A stretch of 64,000 nucleotides of DNA, from contig JACONQ010000001.1 of NCBI GenBank assembly GCA_014281115.1, forward strand, positions 3,534,001 through 3,598,000. The letters run 5' to 3'. Positions 11,901-22,993 of this stretch are shown in pieces. Made by a program: the position numbers and the translations under genes. The notes under the pieces were generated by a model. The model saw nothing but the letters and a program-made list of their open reading frames with translations, was not told where the DNA came from and made no database searches. Source of the stretch: Laburnicola sp. R22_1. Its lineage: Eukaryota > Ascomycota > Dothideomycetes > Pleosporales > Didymosphaeriaceae. Each line of letters starts with the position of its first letter. Position 1 is the stretch's first letter.

Positions 11901-12598
11901 TCGACAACGCTTGAAGGTGACGGCGATGGCGTAATGACCGGTTCAGGTACGCCTCCCGTAGATCCCACGCTGGGCGCGGATGGCACAACCTCGCTCGGAA
12001 CAAGAGGTATAATTTCGTCCGTGGGTGACGGTACAACTTCATTTGAAGGCGACGGTACGACATCGCTAGGTGTTATAGGAGCAGAGGGAATTGGCGCTGG
12101 TGTAGGAGGAACAGGATCGGACGGGACTCCGTTGGTTGACCCAACGTCGTTGTCGAATGATGGAGCCTGAGGAGGACCCAACGATGAATCAACTGCAGAG
12201 TCTCCAGCGGTAGAACTCGTCACGGGCGAAGGTGTGACCAGGACGGTATCAACCAACGAGACAGCCGGCTCCAAAGGCGATTCTGAAGATGACGGACGCA
12301 AGTGCAGTAACGATTCGAAGAATGACGAGACATATGACGACCGTTGAGAGTCCTGGTCCGGCGTTGTGCTGGAAGGCAAACTCGACGAAGTCTCTGATGA
12401 CGTTGCGGGCTCGGTTGTGTTTGCAAACTGCCGCTTGACGTGCCGCGGGAAGTAGTATCGTGGGCGATTGCCTGTCTGTTGGCCCGCCGGTAGGGCATCC
12501 GCTGTCGTCAACATCGGAACAGGTCCAGACATGCTGGCAAGCAGCAGGGCGACGGCCCATGTTGTCGTAGATGGCGCCATGTTTATTATTATCTTCAA
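8942..12598 (-). CDS. MSB2: Msb2-type signalling mucin (cell-surface MAPK sensor)
   Basis: Single-exon frame of 1218 codons. An N-terminal signal peptide (WAVALLLASMSGPVPML) is followed by about 850 residues of Ser/Thr/Pro-rich mucin. This holds some eleven spaced variants of S-T-G-G-[VIL]-P. A folded ectodomain at about residues 935-1070 (GQIAFGYSLNYNFVA, GWVTTLAVFMIPKDK) resembles the Msb2 family's membrane-proximal domain. Next come a transmembrane helix (about 1116-1138), a basic stop-transfer RRYRNKRAAHRR and an 80-residue Ser/Gly-rich cytoplasmic tail. Family members sense surface and osmotic cues and signal through Cdc42 to the filamentous-growth MAPK, which drives appressorium formation in plant pathogens. 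Two start codons are possible (12598 or 12580); the second begins directly with the signal peptide. The repeats make length variation between strains likely. Confidence 0.85.
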   Translation of the reverse strand: MKIIINMAPSTTTWAVALLLASMSGPVPMLTTADALPAGQQTGNRPRYYFPRHVKRQFANTTEPATSSETSSSLPSSTTPDQDSQRSSYVSSFFESLLHLRPSSSESPLEPAVSLVDTVLVTPSPVTSSTAGDSAVDSSLGPPQAPSFDNDVGSTNGVPSDPVPPTPAPIPSAPITPSDVVPSPSNEVVPSPTDEIIPLVPSEVVPSAPSVGSTGGVPEPVITPSPSPSSVVESPIQESSDPVLPSDTPFFGSISAAPVPIVPSSSNEAAPSSDVSPSPIAAIPSPEPPVVGSSGGIPSPILSPTIPTSQDVGSTGGVPSAIVSPTSSATSEVASPIVDSSVAPIGGLPSSIVLPSLPGISDIIPPVVSTGGVPSLIVTPTSTAIPDPSLPVDSGVASTGGIPPLIVEPTLSATSDLSVLIESSVASTGEVPASPLQPSTPAADLPIQSSEPASTGRIPGNIVSPSPLSTSAAGEATPSAPSTITGPFIIPGSTGGIPSSQPQPSQSPSVPDSLDGLFGSTGLLPTGILPTDNPLSSLAGELPLPTGVLPTDLLPSLTGDSPLPTGILPSSILSSLVSDLPLPSVSLPATLTGESPLPTGSLPASSQSSVDDEIPLATGSTGGLPSIPLLPSSDLSLSASIPLSLPTSGIVVGITTAFGTGETAVPTLTPTPTGSGVIPTSESINETSGLIGISDPTAGPTAPTDTAGITSEPSSEPSSTPTPIVSVPDLSSIVSSIVSDVSSIISLPTGTGITSEPIPIDTSVAIPTSETTASITPTDVSSATATDVPTSSGISLSGSTGTGVTTPSPDPTETGTTVSSPTSIGTGISSEPTAVTSSPSSSSNISIPASESVSSDPAPTSIPNSSMNTTLSETPESIPTPTLSSTIGSGTSAIVTPSPSTTAPPNSIQPISTNDETTLVVPTSIIQEQSTFTTSSATGMPSEIAPWIQPPDGMPTEVPDNMFLGQIAFGYSLNYNFVASRSGSNQIFMYLKQAIAQAVKVDEKDVINYGLRAADTTQYKGWVTTLAVFMIPKDKNTTLEIQLTQPSSAFYHNDDETVNQLTTLVDPTWPLPYGKLPDGSSPSQVNNAQATGTDDPLHGGALPGDTTGSRKVNATSATIATGAVLAAVAYGAAMFFVARRYRNKRAAHRRSSSVPSTSRYTYGSVGGSNWMSGARNGRLTPALPGSRGSHGSSSSNGRSVRTQQISAPVMAENSLGWN

Positions 12599-14699
12599 TC
12601 ACTAAGTCCTACTATGTAAGGAAGGGTATCCCGGGGGTATCAAAACGAAGTTCAGAAACCGAGAGTCTGGTCGCGTTAGATGAGCTCCAACGTTGGTCTG
12701 CGATACATACAGTCAGGGTGGGATTCAAACGAGTGTACTTGACGAATCAAGGGTTGTGATGTAAAGAATGGACCTGTGGGCGTTAGGACGCTGCGTAGTG
12801 GCCGTCGTGGTCGTCGAGGAAGACTCACTAAGCTGGCAGAGCAGCTAGAATGAGATCTGATGCGCTAAGCAGTTCAGATGCAGGGCCGACACGAGTATAA
12901 AGTTGTCGACGCGGTCTATGCCGTCATATTTTGACGGGCCTGGGTCTGGAGTCGTGGATTTCAACAAGGGCGCTAACACGCCTGGGAGTCAATGCGCAGA
13001 CAAAGCCGCACAAAGAAGCTGCCACGGGTGGATCCCTTCGTGTGCTCGGTCTGCGTTGGCGGAGGTTGCACACACAAAGAACGTCGCCGACCGTCGCGGG
13101 ATTGGCCCTTGTTCCTGGCGATGGGGGCGCACGTCAGGTGAGGCTGTCAGGTACGTGGCTTGCGAGAAATGAGCGGCTGCGAATCAAGACACGAGATGGC
13201 CGAATTACTGCTGGTGGGCGGAGCGCGAAGGACCAGGACGGCGACGAGGGAGCGGACGAAGAGAGCGTGGGCCCGGGGGCGGTCGTGAGCAGCGTGTGGC
13301 GAGAGGCGACGGCGGACGACGAGCACACAACACGGCGACAAGCGCTGTATGCGATTCCGGTCGAGGATTGTCGAGAGGCGGGACACTCGTGGAGGAGAGA
13401 CACAGCAGGCAAGGCCGGTGGTAGTCTAGGGGAGGAGGAGGAGCGGCAGCCGCCAACGGCGAGGCACGCCCAGGCCTCACGGACGGCAGAGGTTCGCCAA
13501 ATGAACGCGCAAGGGGCCCGCCAAAGCAGCGAAGCGCTAGCCCGGCGTGCCTGGCGGAGCCTTGCTCCCAACGGGCCACAACGGGCCACAACGGGACATT
13601 CGGGGCGCCGCTTTTCGATAGCGCAAAAATAGATGAGCGGGCGGCGCCTCGTCGGCGGCCAGGCCACGACACGCAATCCCACGACACCGTCCCGCCGCAA
13701 GAATGCACCAAACAGACGACACCACCACCGCCTGCTTCATTACTTCGCAGGCGGCGTCTGTACTCGGTGCGGGCGCAGATGATGATGTCCACCCGCTCGC
13801 AAATGTGCGCCGTCAGCGTGTTTCGCGGAGCAGGCTGTTTCAAACAGCCAGCAGGGGCCCCATGGCGAACCCAATATGGGCCGCCCTGGCAGCACACTGT
13901 GAGCACTGAGCAACTGCAGAAACAATTCCATTTTGCCCTTGATTGACTGGCATGCTCTTCCGCCGTCACGCAATCCACACGCTTGCTGCCAGCCGCCCAG
14001 CGACGGCGACTTCTGCACGAGGCCCGCTGACATCTCTTCCTGCACGCGCCATACCGGGGTTACTTCTGCCGAAATTCGACCAACGCCCTGCTAATAAAAT
14101 AACAAAACGCTAATTATTGCCCAAACTGTTCCGTCGGTCGATATATTGATTCCTGACAGAGCCTGCGCCGCATGCTCATGCTTCTTTCACCCTCTCGTCA
14201 GGACTATCTATTGAATTCGTTGTGCAGAGTTCATTGAGAGTGGGACGGACGCACGACTACGGATGACATGAAACCAGCCCATGCCGTACTGGGCGCGCTC
14301 TTGCCTGTGCTACACAGTCCCACGAACGCCAGCTGGAGGCCACAGAGTGGGCTGCATCTGGCCAGGCGCTGATGGTCTGTTGTCACTCATCAAAGCTCTG
14401 TCCCACGTTATCTTTTTCCCTTCCAGCTGATGAGTGGTAACAAAGACCGGCTCTGTTTCACGATTCGTTTGCTCACCATCTACCCCCTATTGTTTCATTG
14501 TTCGCTCGCGGAGCTCCCGGCATTCCAATGGTCAGGACGGGGCAAGATTCGCGGGTAGGTTGTGTTGATACACCCGTGGTCTTGTAGACTACAATACCTA
14601 GCCGACGAACGCTCGTTTTATTTAGCAACATCGCGGGATTTGAAGCCGCTATGACTAAGCGAGACAGACTAGGCCGGGCTGAATGACCGCCAGATACCT
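12599..14699. other. long upstream region of the MSB2-like gene
   Basis: About 2.1 kb with no gene I can support. Around 13130-13980 both strands carry long open frames, but they overlap each other, are Arg/Ala/Pro-rich and show no domain, as expected of GC-rich noncoding DNA. A short direct tandem of cgggccacaa occurs near 13575-13594. Much of this is probably promoter. Confidence 0.5.
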
Positions 14700-14701
14700 T
14701 A

Positions 14702-14991
14702 AACTCTTGCTGTTCCTAGTTGTTGTAACCGCATTTGGAATCCCTGTTTTGCTACCAAATAAAGTCAATGCGCCACTTCAAGACTCTTTTTTCTTTTTTT
14801 CTCTTTTTTTTTGTGAGCAAAGCTGCATCCTGCAACTATACTATGGTAAAAGAAAATCTAGCTATAACCTTTTTTTTCTGTGTATCAGCTCTGTGCAACA
14901 CTTCAAGACTCATAATAAGCCAAAGGAGACAGTCGAATTGGCTGGACAGGGATTCCAAATGCGGTTACAACAACCATTAACTGCAAGAGTT
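14702..14991. mobile_element. 290-bp MITE with about 50-bp terminal inverted repeats
   Basis: The ends (14702-14749 and 14944-14991) are inverted repeats, including a perfect 29-base match (14719-14747 against 14946-14974). TA dinucleotides flank both ends (14700-14701 and 14992-14993), the target duplication of Tc1/mariner elements. The interior is T-rich and noncoding. This fits a Stowaway-like MITE moved by another element's transposase. The parent family was not identified; its ends do not match the larger elements in this window by eye. Confidence 0.85.
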
Positions 14992-14993
14992 TA

Positions 14994-16089
14994 GGGTAGG
15001 AGTGAAGCAGAGCGATGGCCTTTCCGTCTTGTAGGGAAGACTGATAATACATCAGTATTGCACAAGAGTCACGAAGACAGTTCCAAGTTCCATATGCATC
15101 TAAACATGAACAGTGACCATCTTCTTGAATTCCCACTTGAATACTCTCGACATTCTGATCGAAGCGTCTTGCGTCTTTTGCCCTGTTGTTCTCGAAGCAT
15201 CAGGCACATGAAGTGCCTTTAACCCACCACAGACCTAGTAGCTATATGGTTAGTATTCACCGCACGACCAAATGCAGAAATAGAACGTCGTCTCCTCTTC
15301 GAAACAACTTTCAGATGAGCCTCAATGTTTCCAAACACTTCAAGCCTTTGAAACACTAGCAGACCTCCAATACTGTACTCTTTTCCCCTATCCCACACGC
15401 CGCTTTACTCTGTTTATGAGCCCACATACATGCTTATCATCCAGCATCTCACACCACAACCACCATTTCCCTTACCAGTTCACACCACAACACATCAACC
15501 TCACGTTTCGTTTCAACCAAACGCATGAACCACCAGCTCAGCCAGACCAGACGCCGAAACGCGGCACGCCTCACCACGAGAACGGCATCGTTTGCCGCTT
15601 GTGCGGCTATCGTCTTTCTAGAAGTGAGGGGAAGAAGGGACGGGGTCACAGGTTAGCGGGGGTGGCGAGCAATGTTGTTGAAACGGGTTACTGGGTTGCA
15701 TGATTGTTCCCCGCGGTGTCTACGTCAGGCCGAGGTTGGCGATGTGGGAGCTCTTGTTGATGATTTGGAATCGTGGATGGGCGATGGATTATGCTGCTGT
15801 ATGGGTGTACCGTGTATGTACGTTCGAAAGGTAGATACCTTGATACGGTAACGACTGCGAGTAGTCCGGATGTCTCACCGGCCATAGTCTATCCGAATCG
15901 CATACCTCACCTAAGTAGGTATTCACTAACAAAAACTATTCTTCAACAGCAAGCACCGCCGCCGCCGCGCACTCCATCCATCCTCGCTCGTAATCCCACC
16001 ATCCATATAGGATGAGCATGAGCATGTCAGCCCTAACCAGCTTTCCCACACCCCCAAAAAGGATTCCCGATACAATTTCTCCTTGCGGC
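14994..16089. other. intergenic, no gene seen
   Basis: About 1.1 kb. Small open frames on both strands lack recognisable domains. No tRNA-like or repeat structure noticed. Confidence 0.5.
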
Positions 16090-16091
16090 TA

Positions 16092-18199
16092 ACGTGTCTG
16101 CGCGTGCCGAGCCACTTCGCGTGACGAGCCACCCAACACCATAACAGCTTATGCAAAAATGAAGCTATAGAGCCACCCACAATTAATATTATTACAGGAT
16201 TTTCTAGAGGGGCACTAAATAGATCCTTGCGATTAATTTGCACTATTTATATCTGTCTGGAAGCTTGACGTTGCGGCCGCGACGTGTAGAGACGGTTGGG
16301 GCAGCAGATGCGCCCTCTGAGGACTCCTCAACATCTGAAGCATCAACAACACGTTTCTGACGTTTTCTGCTCTGTAGAGATGGCTGAGAGGCCTTCCTCT
16401 TACCCTTTTAGATGACTGTAGAGCTTTTTTGCGTCGCGGGCAGACTTCTGGGCAGCGCGCTGAGCTGCCTTTTTAGCTCTCTCCTTCTCTCTTGCCTCCT
16501 TCGCTGCCTCTCGCGCAGCACGCTTTTCCTGCTGGATTTTCTCCTTGTATAGTCTAGCTGCCTTCTTTAGCTCTGCTGTCTCTGCTTTTTGAAGCTGCTG
16601 CTCCTTATCCTCCTGCTCCTTGATAGATTGACGGACACGTGCCTCTCTCACCTTCCTAGGTGACCAGAACACTGACCCACTGTGATACTCCTTGCGCTGT
16701 TAGAGATCTAGAGCTTTGCCCTTCTTCTTACGCTTCTGCTTTGTAGACAGTGCCTCCCTAAGCCTATTAATATCGTGGTAGAGTAGCTCATTTTGAACAG
16801 ATAGATAGTGGAGCGATTGACGAAGCTTCTGCGTATCCTTACTACTCTGATCCTTAACTGCAGAGCGTACGAGCCTATCCACCTTTCTCCAATCATGATC
16901 GCTCAGTAGGGATGAGGAGCTTTCTCTTGATTCTTGAGATCTAGTGAATCTATCGAGGATTGGATCAGGATCAGGTGGTGATATGCCTGTTGCTCTAAAA
17001 GAGCTAAGGATTGTTGATTCCTTAAAGGAGGCCTGCCATGCCTTCCAGAATAGTGGGAAGAAATTGCCCTTCTTAATAGAAACTAGGCCTTGGCCTGCGT
17101 TGGGGTATTTCAAGAGCTTGGCTGAGTAGGCAGTTGATAGAGGCTTGAACATTGCAACGTTAAGTAGCTAAAGCGTATGAGTTAAATAAGGAGGCAGGAT
17201 AGTAAGCAGGATCCTATGCTTATCACAGTAGTCGATGAAATCTATTGTAATGTGGGATCTATAGCCGTCTAGGATTAGGAGCTGATATGCTCGTCGAGTC
17301 TTCTCTTTTGTACAGCGATTAAATACCTGTTCAAGCCAGGCAAGACTAATATCGTTGTTCGTCCAGCCAGAGGGTGATGAGGTGATAAAGACTTCATGTT
17401 CTCCTGCCTTGATGTCTTCTACCTAGGCTGATTGGATGCCTTTGTTGGCAGCCTTATAGATCAGGCTAGGAGGCAGAGCAGATCTATCGGCGCATATACA
17501 TGCTAGGAGCGTGATCCACGCGCGGTTTCCATCCTGGAGTGATGCCCTAACCTCCTTCTTCTCCCATATTCGTCGGCTGAATATTCTCTTTAATCTGCCA
17601 ACAACACCGATTATAAAGCCTTTCTCATCCATATTGTAGGTATAACGAGGATCTATTTGATATTGATTAATCTTGTCATGTAGGAGCTGAAAGTAGAGGC
17701 GATATTTATCCCCTGAATTAGCTTTGTGGCGATTGCTGTCCATGCCGACTGTCCATTGCGAGATAAGATGAATGCTGTGTCGGTTGATAAAGCGGGTAAC
17801 CCAGCTCTCGCTGACTGCCTCCTTGGCTACTATAGAGGCGAAATTTCGTACCATCTCCCTAGTAGGTGGTATATGTCTCTCTGTGAGTCCTTTGATATAT
17901 TTTACAAGCTCCTGCTCTTGCTGTGGGTTGAGTTTCTGCTGGTTGATGTTCTTGGCTTCATTTGGTGCCTGAACGCGCTTGTGTCTTCGGGATAACGTAG
18001 TTCGATCTACACCGTAGGTGGCAGCAATATTTCTGTACGAAAATAATTCCCCTGGATTTAAAGATTCAATAGCTGCAATCGCATCCTCAATTGCCCCCAT
18101 ATTGGTGGAGTTATGACGCGTCAAATTCAGGCGATTATTTAGCGTTTTGGTGTTGGGTGGCTCGGCACGCGAAGTGGCTCGGCACGCGCACAGACACGT
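16092..18199 (-). mobile_element. pogo/Fot1-class Tc1-mariner transposon, nearly full length
   Basis: A 2.1-kb element bounded by 54-bp imperfect terminal inverted repeats (16092-16143 and 18146-18199) starting ACGTGTCTG. TA target duplications lie at 16090-16091 and 18200-18201. Each inverted repeat contains two direct copies of a CGCGTGNCGAGCCAC motif, probable transposase binding sites. Base composition is close to the surrounding genes, unlike the AT-rich elements at 27-32 kb. Confidence 0.93.
16400..18100 (-). pseudogene. pogo/Fot1-type transposase with three nonsense codons
   Basis: Reads from ATG 18100 (MGAIEDAIAAIESLNPG) through an N-terminal HTH (YGVDRTTLSRRHKR) and a CENP-B-type HTH (VSESWVTRFINRH). 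The DDE_1 catalytic region follows (YNMDEKGFIIGVVG, LLILDGYRSHITIDFIDYC), then a long Lys/Glu/Ala coiled tail ending SHLKG. One frame runs to 16400, broken only by TAG at 17423-17425, TAG at 17168-17170 and TAA at 16700-16702. Each is explained by a single C-to-T change in a CAG or CAA glutamine codon, the signature of RIP on the coding strand. The catalytic residues seem present, so inactivation was light. Confidence 0.9.
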
Positions 18200-18201
18200 T
18201 A

Positions 18202-20084
18202 GACTAGGTACATACACGCAGTAAATTGCTCGCTGGAATAACAAATCCTTCAACACTTCAACACGACGCACTTTTTTGTCGGCTTTGCTGCGCCGTAATC
18301 CTGCGATCGCGTAATTCTGTGCGAAGGATTTGATGATGTCGAATGGTTGTGCAGGTAGGTAGCGCGAGCCTGGAGAGGCTTATTTTTGGATGTTACCAGA
18401 AGGTCTGCGATGTTTCTCTTCCAGATCCGCGCTTGCATGTGGTGGGTACCTTAGGTATCGTGACTGGCGGTGGTGCCCTGGACGGTCCACCTCTGGCGTG
18501 TACAGGGTGTGTAGTGTGTTGTCGCTACCTACGTTGGTGCTGCAGACATTCATTCACGCGATACGTGCTTGTATGCAATTAGGAAAGTATACCCGGTGTC
18601 ATGAGCAATAAATGATGCTACTGCCGTGCTAGTAGAAAGAAGCGTCAACAAGGAGACGCGGTACATGGGGTAAACATCTCATCTAATGAGCACATTAGTC
18701 GTTGAGGAGGCGTAGGATGGTTGGCCATAAAATTACCCAATGACAATATTGTTGGGATGAATATTTTTATTGGGAAGAGGTTGTGAATTGGAGTTTGGCC
18801 ACGGTATTGGGGGAAGGAAAATGCTATGAGCTGGAAGGTTATGCGAACTGATTTGATGATGCTGATTTTTTGAAGTGTGGATACAGTGGTTGAAGGAAGG
18901 ATATTGCGATTGAAAGTGGTATGAGACTATGTACGCCCGTGAAAACATGCCCCCGGTTTGCTGTGAGCTTGCAATCAAGTTATTTATTCTTGCAAACAAT
19001 ATCCGAGTCGATGGTGTTCGTCAATGACACTAAATTTGGTCAGTTGAGTGAATTGCGTCAAGTGTATGACCAAACATATCCAAATATTCACTAGACTACT
19101 TATAGAGCATCTGTAAAGCATATGCTACAGGCACATCGTCTAGGACGGTCTGATGTATACTTCTCCATTTGGACATTACTTACTAATCCTGTTCTAATAT
19201 AAACTGTGTACATACTTTTCCAACTACGAGATACTACATGTACAATTTATGTGCCTTTCGAAACGCGATCCAGATACACATGTATAAGCAACATGAACAT
19301 GTATTATTTCTGCTCCCACCGCCTACACAGGCACCCACCTCCATCTTTCCAACCCTGAACCCCACCACTCCTACGCACCGCAAACCCCCAAGTTCGCTCC
19401 AACCCGGTAAACCCCAGCACCACCATCAACCTCAACCTCCCCGCCCAACCACGTGCCCATATACTCCCCCACATACACCCAAACCAACCCAGCCTATACG
19501 AAATCCTTAGTAAACACGCTGTTTCGCATCCATACATGTACTCCGTCGCCTGAAACCCATCGGACTTGGCCAGCCTTGCTGATGGCGCATGGATCTGATA
19601 CACGGGCGAAATACATTAAGGAAGCCGGATGATGGGGTTTTGAGGGTGATAAGTTTTTCTGAAGGGACTGGGGTTGTGGGAGGCCGTGCGTTTGGTGGGT
19701 GAGGCGGGGGTAGGTACGTAGGTGTGGTGGAAGTGGTGGGTATAGGTCTGATGGATGGGAGATGGAAAAGAGTATGTAGGCCGTGCGTTTCTTTGGATTT
19801 AGTGGCTGGCGGAATTTGAATAAGGCTGCTCCTCCGTCTATTTTGATGGCAGCTACTGGAGCAGTCGGGCTTTGGACAAATCCGTTTATGAAGTTTCGCT
19901 ATTAGCCATTACACGAACACCCCCAAGAACAGCGAAAGGATGGAACATGTCCGACTGGAGCCAACAGAGTGAGGAATTAAAAGGCCAAAGAAGATATATA
20001 AACGCCGACGCTATGCACAAGACCAAACCCTCTATCATATATATTGTACATTTCATGTACACGCGAATCCAGACCTTCCCTTCG
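18202..20084. other. intergenic, no gene seen
   Basis: About 1.9 kb without a supportable gene. The 13-mer aggccgtgcgttt occurs twice (near 19682 and 19778). Open frames near 19240-19600 on both strands are low-complexity Pro/His- or Gly/Trp-rich shadows. Confidence 0.5.
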
Positions 20085-21065
20085 TCACCGATATATCTCA
20101 TCAAAAGGTCTTGTGTCTTTGAAACAGCTGTCCCATACTTCGTTCACGATCTTGGCAGCGTGTACGTCGTCTTTTACGGCGGGTCGTGCCATCAGGGAGA
20201 GTGTCGCGCGGCGCCTTACGCAGTGTTGGAGTTGCTCTGTTATGCGCCATTGGTTCCTGGTGAAGAATTCGCGGGACCAGCGGCATTCGCCGGAGAGGGT
20301 GGCTGCTCGGATCTAGAAGGCGGTCAGTAAGATGCTCCATCGACTTAGGGGGTGAGTGCAATTCGACTGTGCGTAGGGATGTGGTGCTGGCCTCCCCGCT
20401 GAAGCCTGATGGACAGACTTCATGATAGGGAAACCTAGCACAGTTGCTTTACTCTGGCTTTGTATCTCTTGCATCATGGGTAGGAGACAAGAGTTATTAG
20501 ATAGCCAGAGAGGCAAAAGGACCCTCGTCGATAGAACAAGAGCTCGCCATACCTCCAAGCAAGCCTGGTGCCGCAGATTTCCATCCTCAACCTTCCACTT
20601 CAAATGGTCCCACGCATGCACCATCTCATGCGCCATCGTGTCCTCTTGATGCCCCCGATTCCGAAACTGATTTGCACACAGCAAAATGCCGTGGTCGATA
20701 TGGAACCCCCCACTCTGCTGCGCCGTGCACATTCGGCAGTGTATGTTCTTCCCGCTCAGGTCCCCGCCCAGCTTGCCCACCTCCTCTTTCATAAACCTTA
20801 CAACGGGCGAGTACTCGAGGAGGTAGTCGCGGTTCTTCTCGCAGCGCTTGCAATACGAGTCGGCCTTGACGGTGTCCATCTCTTCGAAGTAATTCTTCTC
20901 GAGCGTGACATCGCGGTTGCCGGTTACGTGGCGGCCCATGAGGATGGAAAAGGTGTTGCTCCATGTGTAGTATATGGGGTCGAGCTTGGGGGCTGCTGGC
21001 TTGGGTGGTGGATTCGAGCTCGCGGAATTGGGCACGCCATCGGGCGCGTCTTCGTGCTTCGTCAT
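20085..21065 (-). CDS. ATP23: mitochondrial inner-membrane metalloprotease Atp23
   Basis: Zinc metalloprotease of the intermembrane space that processes Atp6 and acts as an assembly factor for ATP synthase F0. Exon 1 is 20553-21065 and exon 2 is 20085-20312, joined across a 240-bp intron; product about 246 aa. The zinc motif HEMVHAWDH is near residue 143. Conserved cysteines occur in YCKRCEKN and HCRMC. The C-terminal exon begins [17 protein letters not shown] and ends [13 protein letters not shown], both typical of Atp23. The intron is long for this genome and is open in frame, but it encodes nothing family-like. Divergent from PRO1 with 291 bp between starts. Confidence 0.93.
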
Positions 21066-21356
21066 GTCGACGATGCTTAGCCGACCGTGTGCCGAAAGCG
21101 AGCGTGAACGTGAACGTGTTAGATTCAGCGCGTAGGGCGGAGTCAAAAATGTCGCAAAGGGCGCGGTTCTTTCCCGCAAAAAGATGAAAACGCGGAGAAG
21201 GTCGGAGCTTGCGATTGGCTGGGCGCAACTCGGTGGAGCAACTAATAATTGGGCTTGCAGTCATTGCTCCCAGCAGCACAAAGAAGTGCAGAAAGTCGCG
21301 CATACCACGAATATAAAGCCGTCGAGCCCTCGCGTGCAGCGGCAAGAGAAGCCAGC
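21066..21356. promoter_or_regulatory. divergent promoter between ATP23 and PRO1
   Basis: 291 bp separate the two start codons, so promoters of both genes overlap here. No specific binding site recognised. Confidence 0.5.
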
Positions 21357-22993
21357 ATGGCATTCCACATGAAGAAACTCCATCCAGGACAGCTTACGGT
21401 CGTCATCAAACTCGGTACACTTCCTGTACACCCCCCACCTTCTGAGGGCTTAGAATAACTTACCAACGTGATACAGGCACGTCCTCGATAGTCGACGAGA
21501 AGACGCACGAGCCGTTGCTCTCCATTCTCACCGTCATTGTCGAAACGGCTGTCAAACTCCACAAGGATGGACATCGCGTCGTTCTTGTCTCTTCTGGCGC
21601 CATTGGCGTGGGGCTCCGAAGAATGGACCTCGACAGGCGGCCGAAGCAGCTCCCCAAAGTACAAGCGCTTGCTGCCATCGGGCAATGTAGGCTTGTGAGT
21701 CTGTGGGATCAATTATTCGGACACATGCGGCAGCCGATTGCGCAGATACTGTTGACAAGGAACGATATCGCGGACCGGACGCAATACCAGAACGCGCAGA
21801 ACACCTTCCTGGAACTGCTGAATATGGGTGTCATTCCAATTGTCAACGAGAACGACACGCTGGCGGTTACGGAAATCAAGTTTGGTGACAACGATACGCT
21901 GAGTGCGATCACGGCGGGCATGGTGCAAGCCGACTATTTGTTCTTAATGACAGACGTCGACTGCCTCTACGATTCAAATCCGCGAACAAATCCGAACGCC
22001 AAAGCAATAGAGGTTGTGGAAGATATTGCGGACCTGGAAGCGGACGTTAGCAGTGCTGGTTCAGCATTGGGAACAGGAGGCATGAGCACGAAGATCGTAG
22101 CAGCGCGGTTAGCTACCAGCGCAGGCGTCACAACCATCATCACCAAGTCGAGCAAGCCAGGAAATATCGCAGCCATCATCAAATATGCCGAAGCACAAAG
22201 ACCAAACCGCACATCAAGCCGCAACAGCCTGACGAACTTCCAAGATGATGGCGTCCCCATTGCGCAAACCGCCAGCCTGAACCTAAACAGTCCGAACCAG
22301 GACCTGAGCTCATCAACCCACATGCCACCCGCACGATCTCCCTCTCCTGAAAATGGCCACGAACAACCCCCATTACATACCCGCTTCCTCCCCATCGCCC
22401 ACCCCATCCGCGACCGTTACTTCTGGATCTTGCACGGCCTCGCTCCACATGGAACAATATACATCGACCACGGCGCCTGGAAAGCCCTAAGTGACAAAGC
22501 AGGCCTCCTTCCTGTCGGCATTGTCGATGTAGATGGCCACTTTGCCCAACAAGAAGCCGTGCGCCTCGTCGTCGTAAAGCGCCTCCCCTCCAACCCGAAA
22601 GCCCAGCCTGCGCCTCCTACCCCTACATCTCCAACTCCCTCACGAACCGCCGCCCACCCCGTCCTGAACTCGGGACACGCACCCTACACCCATCCCGCCC
22701 TTTTACACTCCACTTCCTCGTCCCAAATCACTGCGCCTCCGCTGTTCGAACTGCACAACCCCTCTCCTTTTGAAATCGGTCGCGCAGTGGTGAATTACGC
22801 AGCGAGCGAGATCAAGAGGATAAAGGGGCTGCATAGCACGCAGATCCATGAGGCGCTTGGGTATGCGGATAGCGAATACGTGGCGCTGAGGGAGAACATT
22901 GCGTTTTTCGGTATCGAGAAGAGTAGACCGAATACGCCGCAGCTTGGGAAGAGCTCGAATGCGGAAGGGGGTATTGGGGTCGATGTGCATTGA
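21357..22993 (+). CDS. PRO1: glutamate 5-kinase (gamma-glutamyl kinase)
   Basis: First enzyme of proline biosynthesis: phosphorylates glutamate to gamma-glutamyl phosphate in the cytosol. Two exons, 21357-21414 and 21477-22993, give about 524 aa. The N-terminal amino-acid-kinase domain shows VVLVSSGAIGVG, PIVNENDTLAV, FGDNDTLSA and GTGGMSTKI. A C-terminal PUA domain begins near HGTIYIDHGAWKALSD. The protein is longer than the usual 420-450 aa because of Pro/Ser/Thr-rich insertions before and within the PUA region. The 62-bp intron falls after VVIKLG. Proline feedback regulation is known for the family but is not visible here. Confidence 0.95.

Noticed and set aside
12931..13978. Long overlapping frames on both strands upstream of the mucin gene
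   Set aside because: They overlap antisense, are Arg/Ala/Pro-rich, lack domains and are explained by GC-rich noncoding DNA.
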